Source of the DNA: Nocardioides lijunqiniae
GTDB lineage: Bacteria; Actinomycetota; Actinomycetes; Propionibacteriales; Nocardioidaceae
Reading direction: 5' to 3'
NCBI RefSeq assembly: GCF_015024225.1
Contig: NZ_JACJGM010000003.1
Span: forward strand, 124,001-188,000
DNA: 64,000 bases
Below are positions 9,032 to 16,221 of the stretch, piece by piece; position 1 is the stretch's first letter, and the number at the start of each line of letters is the position of its first letter. The notes beneath the pieces were generated by a model that made no database searches, was not told where the DNA came from, and worked only from the letters and a program-made list of their open reading frames with translations. Both the position numbers and the translations under genes were made by a program.

Positions 9032-10030
9032 ATGGAGGTCTTGAAGCTCGGGGACAGGTTCGGTCGTGTGGCCACGGACCTGCGTGTCTCGCTGACCGAC
9101 AAGTGCAACCTGCGGTGCACCTACTGCATGCCGGCGGAGGGCCTCGACTGGATGCCCGCCGAGAAGCAGCTCACCGACGACGAGCTCGTGCGGCTGATCC
9201 GGGTGGGCGTCGAACGCCTCGGCATCGAGGAGATCCGCTTCACCGGAGGCGAGCCGCTGGTGCGGCGCGGCATCGTCGACATCATCGGCCGGGTGCGCGA
9301 GATCTCCCCGCACGTCGACCTCTCCATGACGACGAACGCGCTGGGCCTGGCGCGCTCGGCCCAGGCGCTGGCCGACGCCGGTCTCAACCGGGTCAACGTC
9401 AGCCTCGACACCGTGCGCGCCGACACGTTCAAGACCATCACCCGGCGCGACCGTGTCGACGACGTCATCGCCGGACTGGCGGCGGCCGAGGCCGCCGGCA
9501 TGGGACCGGTGAAGGTGAACGCCGTGCTGATGCGCGGCGTCAACGACGACCAGGCGCCCGAGCTGCTGCGCTGGTGCCTCGACCGCGGCTACGAGCTGCG
9601 CTTCATCGAGCAGATGCCGCTCGACGCCCAGCACGGCTGGCAGCGCGACGGCATGATCACCGCCGACGAGATCTTCGCCCAGCTGGCGACGGTCTTCGAG
9701 CTCACGCCGGGGGAGGAGCCGCGCGGCAGCGCCCCGGCCGAGCTGTTCCTGGTCGACGGGGGCCCCGGCACGGTCGGCGTCATCGCCTCTGTGACGCGGC
9801 CCTTCTGCGGCGACTGCGACCGGGTCCGGCTCACCGCCGACGGGCAGGTGCGCAACTGTCTCTTCGCCCGTGACGAGTCCGACCTGCGCCTGGCCATGCG
9901 CAGCGGCGCCACCGACGAGGAGATCGCCCAGCGCTGGGTCACCGCGGTCGTCGGGAAGCTGCCGGGCCACGGCATCGACGACCCGGGCTTCCTGCAGCCC
10001 GACCGGCCGATGTCCGCCATCGGCGGGTGA
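9032..10030 (+). CDS. moaA: GTP 3',8-cyclase MoaA
   Basis: A 332-residue radical SAM enzyme for the first step of molybdenum cofactor synthesis, converting GTP to 3',8-cyclo-7,8-dihydro-GTP. The SAM cluster motif is C25-x3-C29-x2-C32 (DKCNLRCTYCMP). The second, substrate-binding iron-sulfur cluster uses C259, C262 and C276 (FCGDCDRVRL ... NC). FTGGEPLVRR is the GGE motif, and the chain ends in the conserved Gly-Gly. The length is typical. No other moa, moe or mog gene is in the window, so its partner MoaC must be elsewhere. A hairpin directly after the stop probably ends the transcript. Confidence 0.95.
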   Translation: MEVLKLGDRFGRVATDLRVSLTDKCNLRCTYCMPAEGLDWMPAEKQLTDDELVRLIRVGVERLGIEEIRFTGGEPLVRRGIVDIIGRVREISPHVDLSMTTNALGLARSAQALADAGLNRVNVSLDTVRADTFKTITRRDRVDDVIAGLAAAEAAGMGPVKVNAVLMRGVNDDQAPELLRWCLDRGYELRFIEQMPLDAQHGWQRDGMITADEIFAQLATVFELTPGEEPRGSAPAELFLVDGGPGTVGVIASVTRPFCGDCDRVRLTADGQVRNCLFARDESDLRLAMRSGATDEEIAQRWVTAVVGKLPGHGIDDPGFLQPDRPMSAIGG

Positions 10031-10056
10031 TTCACGACCGCGTCAGCGGGCGTGAA
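10031..10056 (+). terminator. hairpin after moaA
   Basis: Starting at the first base after the moaA stop, TTCACG-a-CCGC pairs with GCGG-g-CGTGAA across a four-base loop, ten base pairs with one mismatch. It has no strong T tail, which is common in actinobacterial terminators. Confidence 0.5.
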
Positions 10057-10060
10057 TGTC

Positions 10061-10123
10061 GGTGGTCGAGCAGCGACCGCGAGCGAGCCTGCGAGCTCGC
10101 GACGGAGCGTGTCGAGACCCGGT
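10061..10123. repeat. imperfectly palindromic dispersed repeat
   Basis: This element runs from GGTGGTCGAGCAGCG to GTGTCGAGACCCGGTG. Its left arm resembles the reverse complement of its right arm (GGTCTCGACACGCTCCGTCG), with many CGAGC steps between. A diverged copy in the opposite orientation lies at 31426-31486. From memory this type of sequence is frequent in Nocardioides genomes. Confidence 0.5.
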
Positions 10124-10152
10124 GAGACGACCGCCGACAGCGACCCAGGCAC

Positions 10153-10341
10153 CTACTCGTGCGGCTGCACGTCCTTGAGGAACTGACGCGCCGTGAGGAA
10201 GTCCGAGAGCGACTCCCGGTGGACGTCGCACGCGAGCCAGATCTTGCGGCGCTCGGGGGTGTGCAGCTTGGGGTTGTTCCACAGCAGCTGCCACGTGGCG
10301 GGCGCCTGGCAGCCCTTGGCGGAGCACAGGTCGGGGTCCAT
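10153..10341 (-). CDS. small conserved zinc-binding-type protein, 62 residues
   Basis: A 62-residue protein starting at the ATG at 10341. It contains C6-x4-C11 near the N-terminus and C38-x2-H41 (LACDVH), a spacing suited to one structural zinc, with WNNPKLHTPERRKIWLAC between them. Very similar short proteins occur in many actinobacteria, to my knowledge without an established function; an 'acetone carboxylase' label sometimes seen on them is not supported by this sequence. No upstream -10 of the leaderless type is obvious. It lies between the moaA terminator and a DUF3099 gene on the same strand. Confidence 0.7.
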   Translation of the reverse strand: MDPDLCSAKGCQAPATWQLLWNNPKLHTPERRKIWLACDVHRESLSDFLTARQFLKDVQPHE

Positions 10342-10370
10342 CCCCCCAGTCTCGTCGCCGGTGCCCACGC

Positions 10371-10691
10371 TCAGTCGCGGGGGGCCGCCGCGGCCGGGAG
10401 CTCCGGGCGCGACCCGGGTGCGCCGCGCAGCTCGAACGAGTCGCTGCGCATGGTCGTGGCGTTGGCGAGCACGACCGCGATGTAGGGGAGGATGATCGCG
10501 CCCGCGATCAGGAACGGCCAGAGCCAGTCGAGCCCAGCGAGGGCCGCGACCACGGCTCCGACGAAGCACGCCGAGCGCAGGCTCATGCTGAGCAGGTAGC
10601 GCTTCTGACGTGCGGCGATGTCGTCGCTCCGGTTGGCTGCCGCGGTGGTGATGCGCACCGCGTCGCCGTCCGTCCTGCGTCCCCGAGCCAT
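10371..10691 (-). CDS. DUF3099-type small membrane protein
   Basis: A 106-residue protein with a basic N-terminus, the segment DDIAARQKRYLLSMSLRSACF and two membrane helices (about residues 37-53 and 57-75), then an Ala/Pro-rich tail. This is the layout of the actinobacterial DUF3099 family, whose function is unknown. The ATG at 10691 follows TACGAT by 6 bases. It diverges from the dodecin gene. Confidence 0.75.
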   Translation of the reverse strand: MARGRRTDGDAVRITTAAANRSDDIAARQKRYLLSMSLRSACFVGAVVAALAGLDWLWPFLIAGAIILPYIAVVLANATTMRSDSFELRGAPGSRPELPAAAAPRD

Positions 10692-10697
10692 GCTTCG

Positions 10698-10703
10698 ATC
10701 GTA
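10698..10703 (-). promoter_or_regulatory. -10 hexamer TACGAT (minus strand), leaderless start
   Basis: On the minus strand TACGAT lies 6 bases before the ATG at 10691. It is 12 bases from the divergent TAGCCT of the dodecin gene. Confidence 0.5.
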
Positions 10704-10715
10704 CGTCGGTACCGG

Positions 10716-10721
10716 TAGCCT
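10716..10721 (+). promoter_or_regulatory. -10 hexamer TAGCCT for dodecin
   Basis: TAGCCT lies 37 bases before the ATG at 10759, predicting a leader of about 30 bases. The leader contains GAGAGG, 6 bases before the start. This is one of the few leadered promoters in this part of the window. Confidence 0.4.
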
Positions 10722-10758
10722 CCTGAGTCCGCAGTGCACCGTCGTCGAGAGGCTCCCC

Positions 10759-10971
10759 ATGACCAACCGCACCTACCGCGTCACCGAGATCGTCGGCACC
10801 TCGCCGGAGGGCATCGACGCCGCCATCCGCAACGGGGTCGAGCGGGCCGCCAAGACGCTGCGCCACCTCGACTGGTTCGAGGTCACCCAGGTCCGCGGGC
10901 AGGTCAAGGACGGGGCGGTCGAGCACTTCCAGGTCGGCATCAAGGTCGGCTTCCGCCTCGAGGACGACTGA
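10759..10971 (+). CDS. dodecin family flavin-binding protein
   Basis: A 70-residue protein with the complete dodecin pattern: VTEIVGTSPEGIDAAIRNGVE, then TLRHLDWFEVTQVRGQV with the flavin-stacking tryptophan, and VEHFQVGIKVGFRLED at the end. Dodecins assemble into hollow 12-mers in the cytoplasm that store or buffer flavins, and in some species coenzyme A. The ATG at 10759 fits the family length exactly; the longer frame from 10618 would add a tail from the promoter region and is rejected. Confidence 0.92.
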   Translation: MTNRTYRVTEIVGTSPEGIDAAIRNGVERAAKTLRHLDWFEVTQVRGQVKDGAVEHFQVGIKVGFRLEDD

Positions 10972-11009
10972 GCGGCCCGGGGCGGTTAGGGCTACCTCCC
11001 GGTAATCGC

Positions 11010-11015
11010 TAGCGT
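11010..11015 (+). promoter_or_regulatory. -10 hexamer TAGCGT, leaderless fabG start
   Basis: TAGCGT lies 8 bases before the GTG at 11024 and should drive the fabG-fabI operon. Confidence 0.55.
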
Positions 11016-11023
11016 CGAACAGC

Positions 11024-11749
11024 GTGAGCAACGACACCCAGCACGAGCCTCGATCGGTCCTGGTCACCGGCGGCAACCGCGGCATCGGCCGCGCGATCGC
11101 CGAGGCCTTCCTCGCCCAGGGCGACAAGGTCGCCGTGACCACGCGCAGCGGGGGAGCGCCCGACGGCGCCCTCGACGTGCGCTGCGACGTGACCGACCCG
11201 GCCGCCGTCGAGGCGGCGTTCGCGACCGTCGAGGCCGAGCACGGACCGGTGGAGGTCCTCGTGGCCAACGCGGGGATCACCGACGACACGCTGGTGCTGC
11301 GGATGTCGGAGGAGCAGTGGTCCTCGGTCATCGACACCAACCTGACCGGCTCCTTCCGGCTCGCCAAGCGCGCCGCCAAGGGCATGCTGCGCCAGCGCAA
11401 GGGCCGGCTGATCTTCATCAGCTCGGTCGTCGGGCTCCTCGGCTCACCCGGCCAGGTCAACTACGCCGCGTCCAAGGCCGGCCTCGTCGGCATGGCGCGC
11501 TCCCTGGCCCGCGAGCTCGGCTCGCGCTCGATCACGGCCAACGTCGTGGCGCCGGGGTTCGTGGAGACCGACATGACGGGCGTGCTCACCGACGAGCAGC
11601 GCGCGGGCATCAAGAGCCAGGTGCCGCTGGGCCGGTACGCCGCGCCCGAGGAGGTCGCCGCCGCGGTGACCTGGCTGGCCGGCGACGGTGGCGCCTACGT
11701 CACCGGAGCGGTCATCCCGGTGGACGGCGGACTAGGAATGGGGCACTGA
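11024..11749 (+). CDS. fabG: 3-oxoacyl-ACP reductase (FabG/MabA type)
   Basis: A 241-residue SDR reducing 3-oxoacyl-ACP with NADPH in type II fatty acid synthesis. It has TGGNRGIG near residue 15, NAG at 82-84, the catalytic Ser134 in FISSVVG, Tyr147-x3-Lys151 (YAASK) and PVDGG at the C-terminus. The gene is followed after one base by an InhA-type enoyl reductase, the same order as mabA-inhA in mycobacteria, which supports a biosynthetic role. The GTG start is set by TAGCGT 8 bases upstream. Confidence 0.92.
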   Translation: MSNDTQHEPRSVLVTGGNRGIGRAIAEAFLAQGDKVAVTTRSGGAPDGALDVRCDVTDPAAVEAAFATVEAEHGPVEVLVANAGITDDTLVLRMSEEQWSSVIDTNLTGSFRLAKRAAKGMLRQRKGRLIFISSVVGLLGSPGQVNYAASKAGLVGMARSLARELGSRSITANVVAPGFVETDMTGVLTDEQRAGIKSQVPLGRYAAPEEVAAAVTWLAGDGGAYVTGAVIPVDGGLGMGH

Positions 11750-11750
11750 C

Positions 11751-12551
11751 ATGAGCGACGAGACCACCCAGATCAACCCGAACGGCATCCTGGCGGGCAA
11801 GCGGATCCTGGTCGCGGGCGTGACGATGGACAGCTCCATCGGCTTCGCCGCCGCCAAGGTCGCCCAGGAGCAGGGCGCCACGGTGCTCATCTCGAACTTC
11901 GGCCGCGCCCTGGGCATCACCCGGCGCATCGCCAAGCGGCTCCCCGTGACGCCGCCCGTCATCGAGCTGGACGTCACCGACGAGGAGCACCTCGCGGCCC
12001 TGCCCGACGCCGTGCGCGAGCACGTCGACGGCCTCGACGGCGTCGTGCACTCCATCGCCTACGGCAACCCCGCGACGCTGCTCGGTGGCAACTTCCTCGA
12101 GGGGCCCTGGGACGACGTGGCCCAGGCGATGCAGGTGTCGGCGTACTCCCTGAAGGCGCTGACGCAGGCGTCCCGGCCGCTGATGACGTCGGGCGGGTCG
12201 GTCGTCGGCCTCACCTTCGACGCCACGGTGGCCTGGCCGGCCTACGACTGGATGGGCGTGGCCAAGGCCGCGCTCGAGTCGACGTCGCGCTACCTCGCCC
12301 GCGACCTCGGCGCCGAGGGCATCCGGGTCAACCTGGTGGCGGCCGGTCCGCTGCGCACGCTGGCGGCCAAGGCGATCCCCGGGTTCAGCGACCTCGAGGA
12401 CATGTGGGGCACCCGCGCGCCGCTCGGCTGGGACAACACCGACCAGGAGCCCACGGCCAAGGCCGTGTGCGCCCTGCTGTCGGACTTCTTCCCGGCCACG
12501 ACCGGCGAGATCGTGCATGTCGACGGCGGCTTCCACGCGATGGGCGCCTGA
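11751..12551 (+). CDS. fabI: enoyl-ACP reductase (FabI/InhA type)
   Basis: A 266-residue NADH-dependent enoyl-ACP reductase, the last reductive step of the elongation cycle. The InhA-like nucleotide motif GVTMDSSIGFAAAKVAQEQG is near residues 23-42. The catalytic pair is Tyr165-x6-Lys172 (YDWMGVAK), with SIAYG at 101-105 and VDGGFHAMG at the end. It begins one base after the fabG stop and is surely co-transcribed with it. The closeness to InhA suggests sensitivity to the same inhibitor class, but that is inference only. Confidence 0.92.
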   Translation: MSDETTQINPNGILAGKRILVAGVTMDSSIGFAAAKVAQEQGATVLISNFGRALGITRRIAKRLPVTPPVIELDVTDEEHLAALPDAVREHVDGLDGVVHSIAYGNPATLLGGNFLEGPWDDVAQAMQVSAYSLKALTQASRPLMTSGGSVVGLTFDATVAWPAYDWMGVAKAALESTSRYLARDLGAEGIRVNLVAAGPLRTLAAKAIPGFSDLEDMWGTRAPLGWDNTDQEPTAKAVCALLSDFFPATTGEIVHVDGGFHAMGA

Positions 12552-12555
12552 CCGA

Positions 12556-12561
12556 TAGCGT
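12556..12561 (+). promoter_or_regulatory. -10 hexamer TAGCGT before the CphA-like ligase
   Basis: TAGCGT begins 5 bases after the fabI stop and ends 7 bases before the GTG at 12569. It supports that start over the GTG at 12560, which lies inside the hexamer. Confidence 0.5.
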
Positions 12562-12568
12562 GCGGGCG

Positions 12569-14260
12569 GTGACGTCCTCCCTCATCGAGATCCGGGTCCT
12601 CGAGGGCCCCAACCTGTACTTCCCGCGGGCCGCCATCAAGCTGACGCTCGACATCAGCGCGCTGGCCGCAACCTCGGAGGAGACGGCGCTGCGGTTCGCC
12701 AGCCGGATCGGGCTCAAGAACGCCCGCCCGGGCGCACCGGAGTCGGGCTTCCGCCAGCGGTTCGCGCTGCGTGCCGTCGGACGCCTGGTGCGCGCCGTCG
12801 CCCAGGAGTCGGGCACGTCGCGGCTCGGCGTGCGCGTGCGGCCCACGAGCGACCAGCACCAGATCGTGGTCGCCTTCCCGTGGTCGCACCGGGAGCGGGC
12901 GCAGGAGATGGGCCGGGCGATCGGCGACGTGCTCGACGCGCTGCTGAGCAAGGACATCGACGCGGCCGTCAGCGCCGCCGCGGAGCGGGTCTCGACGAGC
13001 GAGCCGGGCGAGCGGCCGCGCACCCTGACGCCGTCGGTGCCGGTCGTCGCGGTCACCGGCACCAACGGCAAGACCACGACGTCGCGGATGATCGCGCACA
13101 TCGGCCGCACCGACGGCCGGCTGGTGGGCTGGTCCAACACCGACGGCATCTACATCGACGGCGAGCTCGTGGAGGGCGGCGACTACTCCGGTCCCAGCGG
13201 GGCCGGGCGCGTGCTGGCGCACCCCGAGGTCGAGCTCGCCGTGACCGAGACGGCCCGGGGCGGGATCCTGCTGAAGGGGATCGGGCTGACCCGCAACGAC
13301 GTCTCGGTCGTCACCAACGTCTCCGCCGACCACCTCGGCCAGCAGGGCATCGACACCGTCGACCAGCTCGCGGAGGTCAAGGCGGTGGTGCCGCGGATCA
13401 CGCGCAAGAGCGGCTGGGCGGTGCTCAACGCCGACGACCCCCGCGTCTACGACATGCGCAACGTCGTGCGCGCGAAGCCGTGGGTGTTCAGCCGCGACCC
13501 CGACTCGCCGGCCATCCGCGAGACGCTCAACGCCGGCGGGCGTGCGACCACGGTCATCGACGGCTGGGTCTCGGTGCTCACGCCCAAGGCCGACCCGGAC
13601 CCGCTCGTCGAGCTGGTCGACGTGCCGATGACGCTGGCCGGTCTCTCGCGCTTCAACGTCGAGAACACCCTCGCCGCCACCTCGGCGTCGCTAGCGATCG
13701 GCATCGCGCGCGAGGTGGTCGTCGAGGGGCTGCGGACCTTCCTGCCCGACGCCGAGCACAACCCCGGCCGGATGAACTTCTTCTCGCTCGGCGAGGTCTC
13801 GGTGGTCATGGACCTGGCCCACAACGAGGCGGGGCTCGAGGCGCTGATGGAGATCATGAACGGCGTGCGCCGTCCGGGGGCGCGGCTGCTGCTGGGCCTC
13901 GGCGTCGTGGGCGACCGCCAGGACGACCTGATCGAGAAGCTCGGCGAGATCGCGGCCCGCGACAGCGACGTGGTGGCGATCGGCCACAAGGAGAAGTACC
14001 TGCGCGGGCGCAGTCCCGAGGAGCTCGAGGCCCTCATGCGCGCCGGCGCCGAGCGGGTGGGCGTCACGGGCGTGCCGGCGTACCCGACGGAGGTGGCGGT
14101 GCTGGCCGCGCTGGTCGGCCAGGCCCTGCCGGGCGACGTCGTCGGGCTGATGTGCCACGCGGAGCGCGAGGAGTGCTACGCGTGGATCGCCGAGCACGAC
14201 GGGTCCCCTGACTCCAGCTCGGCGCTCGCCGCCAAGGTGCGCGCCGCGGCCGCAGGATGA
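12569..14260 (+). CDS. CphA-like Mur ligase lacking the ATP-grasp domain
   Basis: A 563-residue protein. Residues 1-130 resemble the N-terminal domain of cyanophycin synthetase: IEIRVLEGPNLYFPRAAIKL here against ETRVYRGANIWSYDKAIHL in the cphA gene of this window. Residues 155-520 form a Mur ligase with P-loop VTGTNGKTTTSRMI (164-170 core), ETARGGIL, NADDP, GRMNF and DLAHNEAG. The ATP-grasp domain that lies between these parts in CphA is missing, so the step that adds aspartate to the backbone cannot occur here. Mur ligases join an amino acid or amine to a carboxylate with ATP; the substrate is unknown. The last four bases overlap the serine hydrolase start. It faces the cphB-cphA operon, which suggests a linked role. 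Confidence 0.8.
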   Translation: MTSSLIEIRVLEGPNLYFPRAAIKLTLDISALAATSEETALRFASRIGLKNARPGAPESGFRQRFALRAVGRLVRAVAQESGTSRLGVRVRPTSDQHQIVVAFPWSHRERAQEMGRAIGDVLDALLSKDIDAAVSAAAERVSTSEPGERPRTLTPSVPVVAVTGTNGKTTTSRMIAHIGRTDGRLVGWSNTDGIYIDGELVEGGDYSGPSGAGRVLAHPEVELAVTETARGGILLKGIGLTRNDVSVVTNVSADHLGQQGIDTVDQLAEVKAVVPRITRKSGWAVLNADDPRVYDMRNVVRAKPWVFSRDPDSPAIRETLNAGGRATTVIDGWVSVLTPKADPDPLVELVDVPMTLAGLSRFNVENTLAATSASLAIGIAREVVVEGLRTFLPDAEHNPGRMNFFSLGEVSVVMDLAHNEAGLEALMEIMNGVRRPGARLLLGLGVVGDRQDDLIEKLGEIAARDSDVVAIGHKEKYLRGRSPEELEALMRAGAERVGVTGVPAYPTEVAVLAALVGQALPGDVVGLMCHAEREECYAWIAEHDGSPDSSSALAAKVRAAAAG

Positions 14261-15156
14261 GGGTCGAGCCGGCCTCGGGGCTGCTCGTCGAGGACCGCGA
14301 GGTCGTCTCCGGCGCCCCCTCCTCGGGGATCTACCAGATCGGCTCCATCACCAAGGTGTTCACCGCACTCGTGCTGGCGCGCGAGGTGGTCGGGGGAAGG
14401 CTGGCGCTCGAGCAGCAGCTGCAGGACCTCCTGCCGAGGCTCGCCGACCGCCCGGTCGGGTCGGTGACGCTGCGCGAGCTCGTCACGCACACCAGCGGGC
14501 TGCCCCGACTGCCGCCCGGCATGTGGCGCAAGAGCGTCGGGAAGGAGCGGCGGGACCCCTACGCCGACATCGACGAGTCCTCGCTGCTGTCCTCCGTGGC
14601 GGACCTGGCGCCACGCCACCCGAGCCGTCCCGGCTACTCCAACCTCGGCTTCGGGCTCCTCGGGCACGCCCTGACACGTCATCTCGGGACGTCCTACGAC
14701 GAGGCCGTGCGCGCGGCGGTCACCGCGCCGCTGGGCATGCACGACACCGGGTGCGCTCCGGACCCGGAGCGCCTCGTGGTCGGACGCTCGCGTCGAGGCC
14801 GGCCCCACGACGTGGCCTGGACGTTCCAGGCGATGGCGGGCGCAGGGGCCCTGTGGTCCACCGTCGACGACATGCTGCTCTTCCTGCGTGCCCAGCTCGA
14901 CCCGCCCGGCGGTCCGCTCGGGGAGGCGATCGCGCTCTCGCAGGAGCCTCTGGCCGGATCGGGGAGGATGCGTCGCGCGATGGCCTGGCTCCAGGTGGGC
15001 GGCAAGGACGGAACGCTGCTCTTCCACAACGGCGGCACGGCCGGCTACCGCAGCTTCACCGCCGTCGACGCGAGTCGGCGCCGCGCCGCGGTGGTGCTCG
15101 GCGCCAGCGACCGCAGCGTCGACCGGGCCGGGATGCACCTCGTGCGCTCAGGATGA
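14257..15156 (+). CDS. beta-lactamase-fold serine hydrolase, coupled to the CphA-like ligase
   Basis: A 299-residue class C beta-lactamase/DD-peptidase-like protein. The nucleophile motif is SITK (near residue 30), the second motif is YSNLGFGLL, and a C-terminal HNGGTAGYRS replaces the usual KTG triad (HNG variant common in hydrolases and esterases). No signal peptide is visible, so it is probably cytoplasmic, unlike true penicillin-binding proteins. It starts at the ATG within ATGA, sharing bases with the ligase stop. The target may be an amide or ester, perhaps made by the ligase; that is inference. The end overlaps the opposed membrane gene by nine bases. Confidence 0.78.
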   Translation: MRVEPASGLLVEDREVVSGAPSSGIYQIGSITKVFTALVLAREVVGGRLALEQQLQDLLPRLADRPVGSVTLRELVTHTSGLPRLPPGMWRKSVGKERRDPYADIDESSLLSSVADLAPRHPSRPGYSNLGFGLLGHALTRHLGTSYDEAVRAAVTAPLGMHDTGCAPDPERLVVGRSRRGRPHDVAWTFQAMAGAGALWSTVDDMLLFLRAQLDPPGGPLGEAIALSQEPLAGSGRMRRAMAWLQVGGKDGTLLFHNGGTAGYRSFTAVDASRRRAAVVLGASDRSVDRAGMHLVRSG

Positions 15157-15837
15157 GGCCGCGGACGCGGCCCGGCGCTCGCGTCGCCCCCACGGCCAGG
15201 TCATCGCGGCCCACACCACGATGACGATCCCGATCTCGGCGAGCACGTAGACCGGCCACGGGCCGAGCAGGTCCAGGACGGAGTCGCCTCCGGGCTTGCG
15301 CTGGAGGTAGCCGTAGTTGGTGCCGGCGAGCTCGTTGAAGGTGTAGGCGCAGACCGCCCAGGCGAACGTCGCGGCGACGGTGAACCGGTAGTCGCGCCAT
15401 CCCGGTGGGAGCCCGCGGCCCCAGACCAGGAAGACCGCCGCCCAGACGACCAGCAGGTGGATGAACCAGTAGGCGAAGTAGCGCAGGTCGGGGAAGTCCT
15501 CACCCAGCGACGGCGTCACGATGGCCTGCGTGGTGAGGACGAGGCCCCAGAAGTAGGTCAGGGCGACGGCGTAGCGGTGGTGGGTCCACAGCGCGACGGC
15601 GGCCGCGACCCAGGCGAGGTCGCTGAGGTGGAAGGGCAGGGAGACGCCCAGCTCGAAGCGCGTCGCGATGTCGTAGACCTGGGTCGGGACGTGGACCAGC
15701 GGGATGGCCACGGCGGCCCCGCGGCTCACCAGGCGGCTGCCGGTGCGTCGCTCCCAGCGTCCGAGCAGGACGGCCAGGGGCAGGCCGGCGACGAAGACGA
15801 CCAGCATCACCACGTGCGAGCTGCTGTAGGCGTCCAT
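15148..15837 (-). CDS. YwaF/TIGR02206-type multi-pass membrane protein
   Basis: A 229-residue protein with about six or seven hydrophobic helices and conserved-looking polar turns LPFHLSDLAW, FPDLRYFAYWFIH and NELAGTNYGYLQRKP. This matches the YwaF (TIGR02206) family of integral membrane proteins of unknown function. It is the last gene of the operon cphB-cphA-cupin-ywaF, nine bases after the cupin stop with GAGGAG as ribosome binding site. A transport or sensing role near cyanophycin genes is possible but not shown. Confidence 0.75.
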   Translation of the reverse strand: MDAYSSSHVVMLVVFVAGLPLAVLLGRWERRTGSRLVSRGAAVAIPLVHVPTQVYDIATRFELGVSLPFHLSDLAWVAAAVALWTHHRYAVALTYFWGLVLTTQAIVTPSLGEDFPDLRYFAYWFIHLLVVWAAVFLVWGRGLPPGWRDYRFTVAATFAWAVCAYTFNELAGTNYGYLQRKPGGDSVLDLLGPWPVYVLAEIGIVIVVWAAMTWPWGRRERRAASAASS

Positions 15838-15846
15838 CGCTTCTCC

Positions 15847-16221
15847 TCAGACGTCGCCCGGGTCGACGTGGTGGCCCGGCGTCCCGACCTCGACCTCGCC
15901 CTCGAGGACGAGGGCGACCAGGCCGTCGACGGTGCGGGTCTCGTGCGGCTCGTAGGGCTCCCAGACCACGGCGTGGCCCGGGCCGACCGTCACGGCCTCG
16001 CCGGTCCCGTCGGAGCCTCCCGAGACGACGGCCTCGCCGTCGAGCACCACGAGGAGCTGCCGCGCGGCCGCGGGGTGCCGGCCGATCACGCCGCCGGGCG
16101 CGAGGGTGACGGTGACCAGGTGGGCCTCGGCCGTGAGCCCGAAGGCCGCCACGGAGAAGCCCTTGCTGCCGTGGGCGTCGATGCGGCGGCCGCCGAGGGC
16201 GGTGAGGTCCAGGACGCGCAT
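15847..16221 (-). CDS. cupin-domain protein in the cph operon
   Basis: A 124-residue single-domain cupin. VTVTLAPGGVIGRHPAAARQLLVVLDGEAVV covers cupin motif 1, with histidine in GRHP but fewer metal ligands than usual, and GPGHAVVWEPYEPHETRT covers motif 2. Its ATG shares one base with the cphA stop (TGATG), so translation is coupled. Cupins may be enzymes, sugar or metal binders, or sensors; the weak motif 1 makes an enzyme less certain. Nothing in cyanophycin metabolism as I know it requires a cupin, so its presence here is notable. Confidence 0.75.
   Translation of the reverse strand: MRVLDLTALGGRRIDAHGSKGFSVAAFGLTAEAHLVTVTLAPGGVIGRHPAAARQLLVVLDGEAVVSGGSDGTGEAVTVGPGHAVVWEPYEPHETRTVDGLVALVLEGEVEVGTPGHHVDPGDV

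Noticed and set aside
12560-12562. GTG at 12560 as the start of the CphA-like ligase
   Set aside because: It lies inside the TAGCGT hexamer; the GTG at 12569 has the spacing seen at other leaderless genes.
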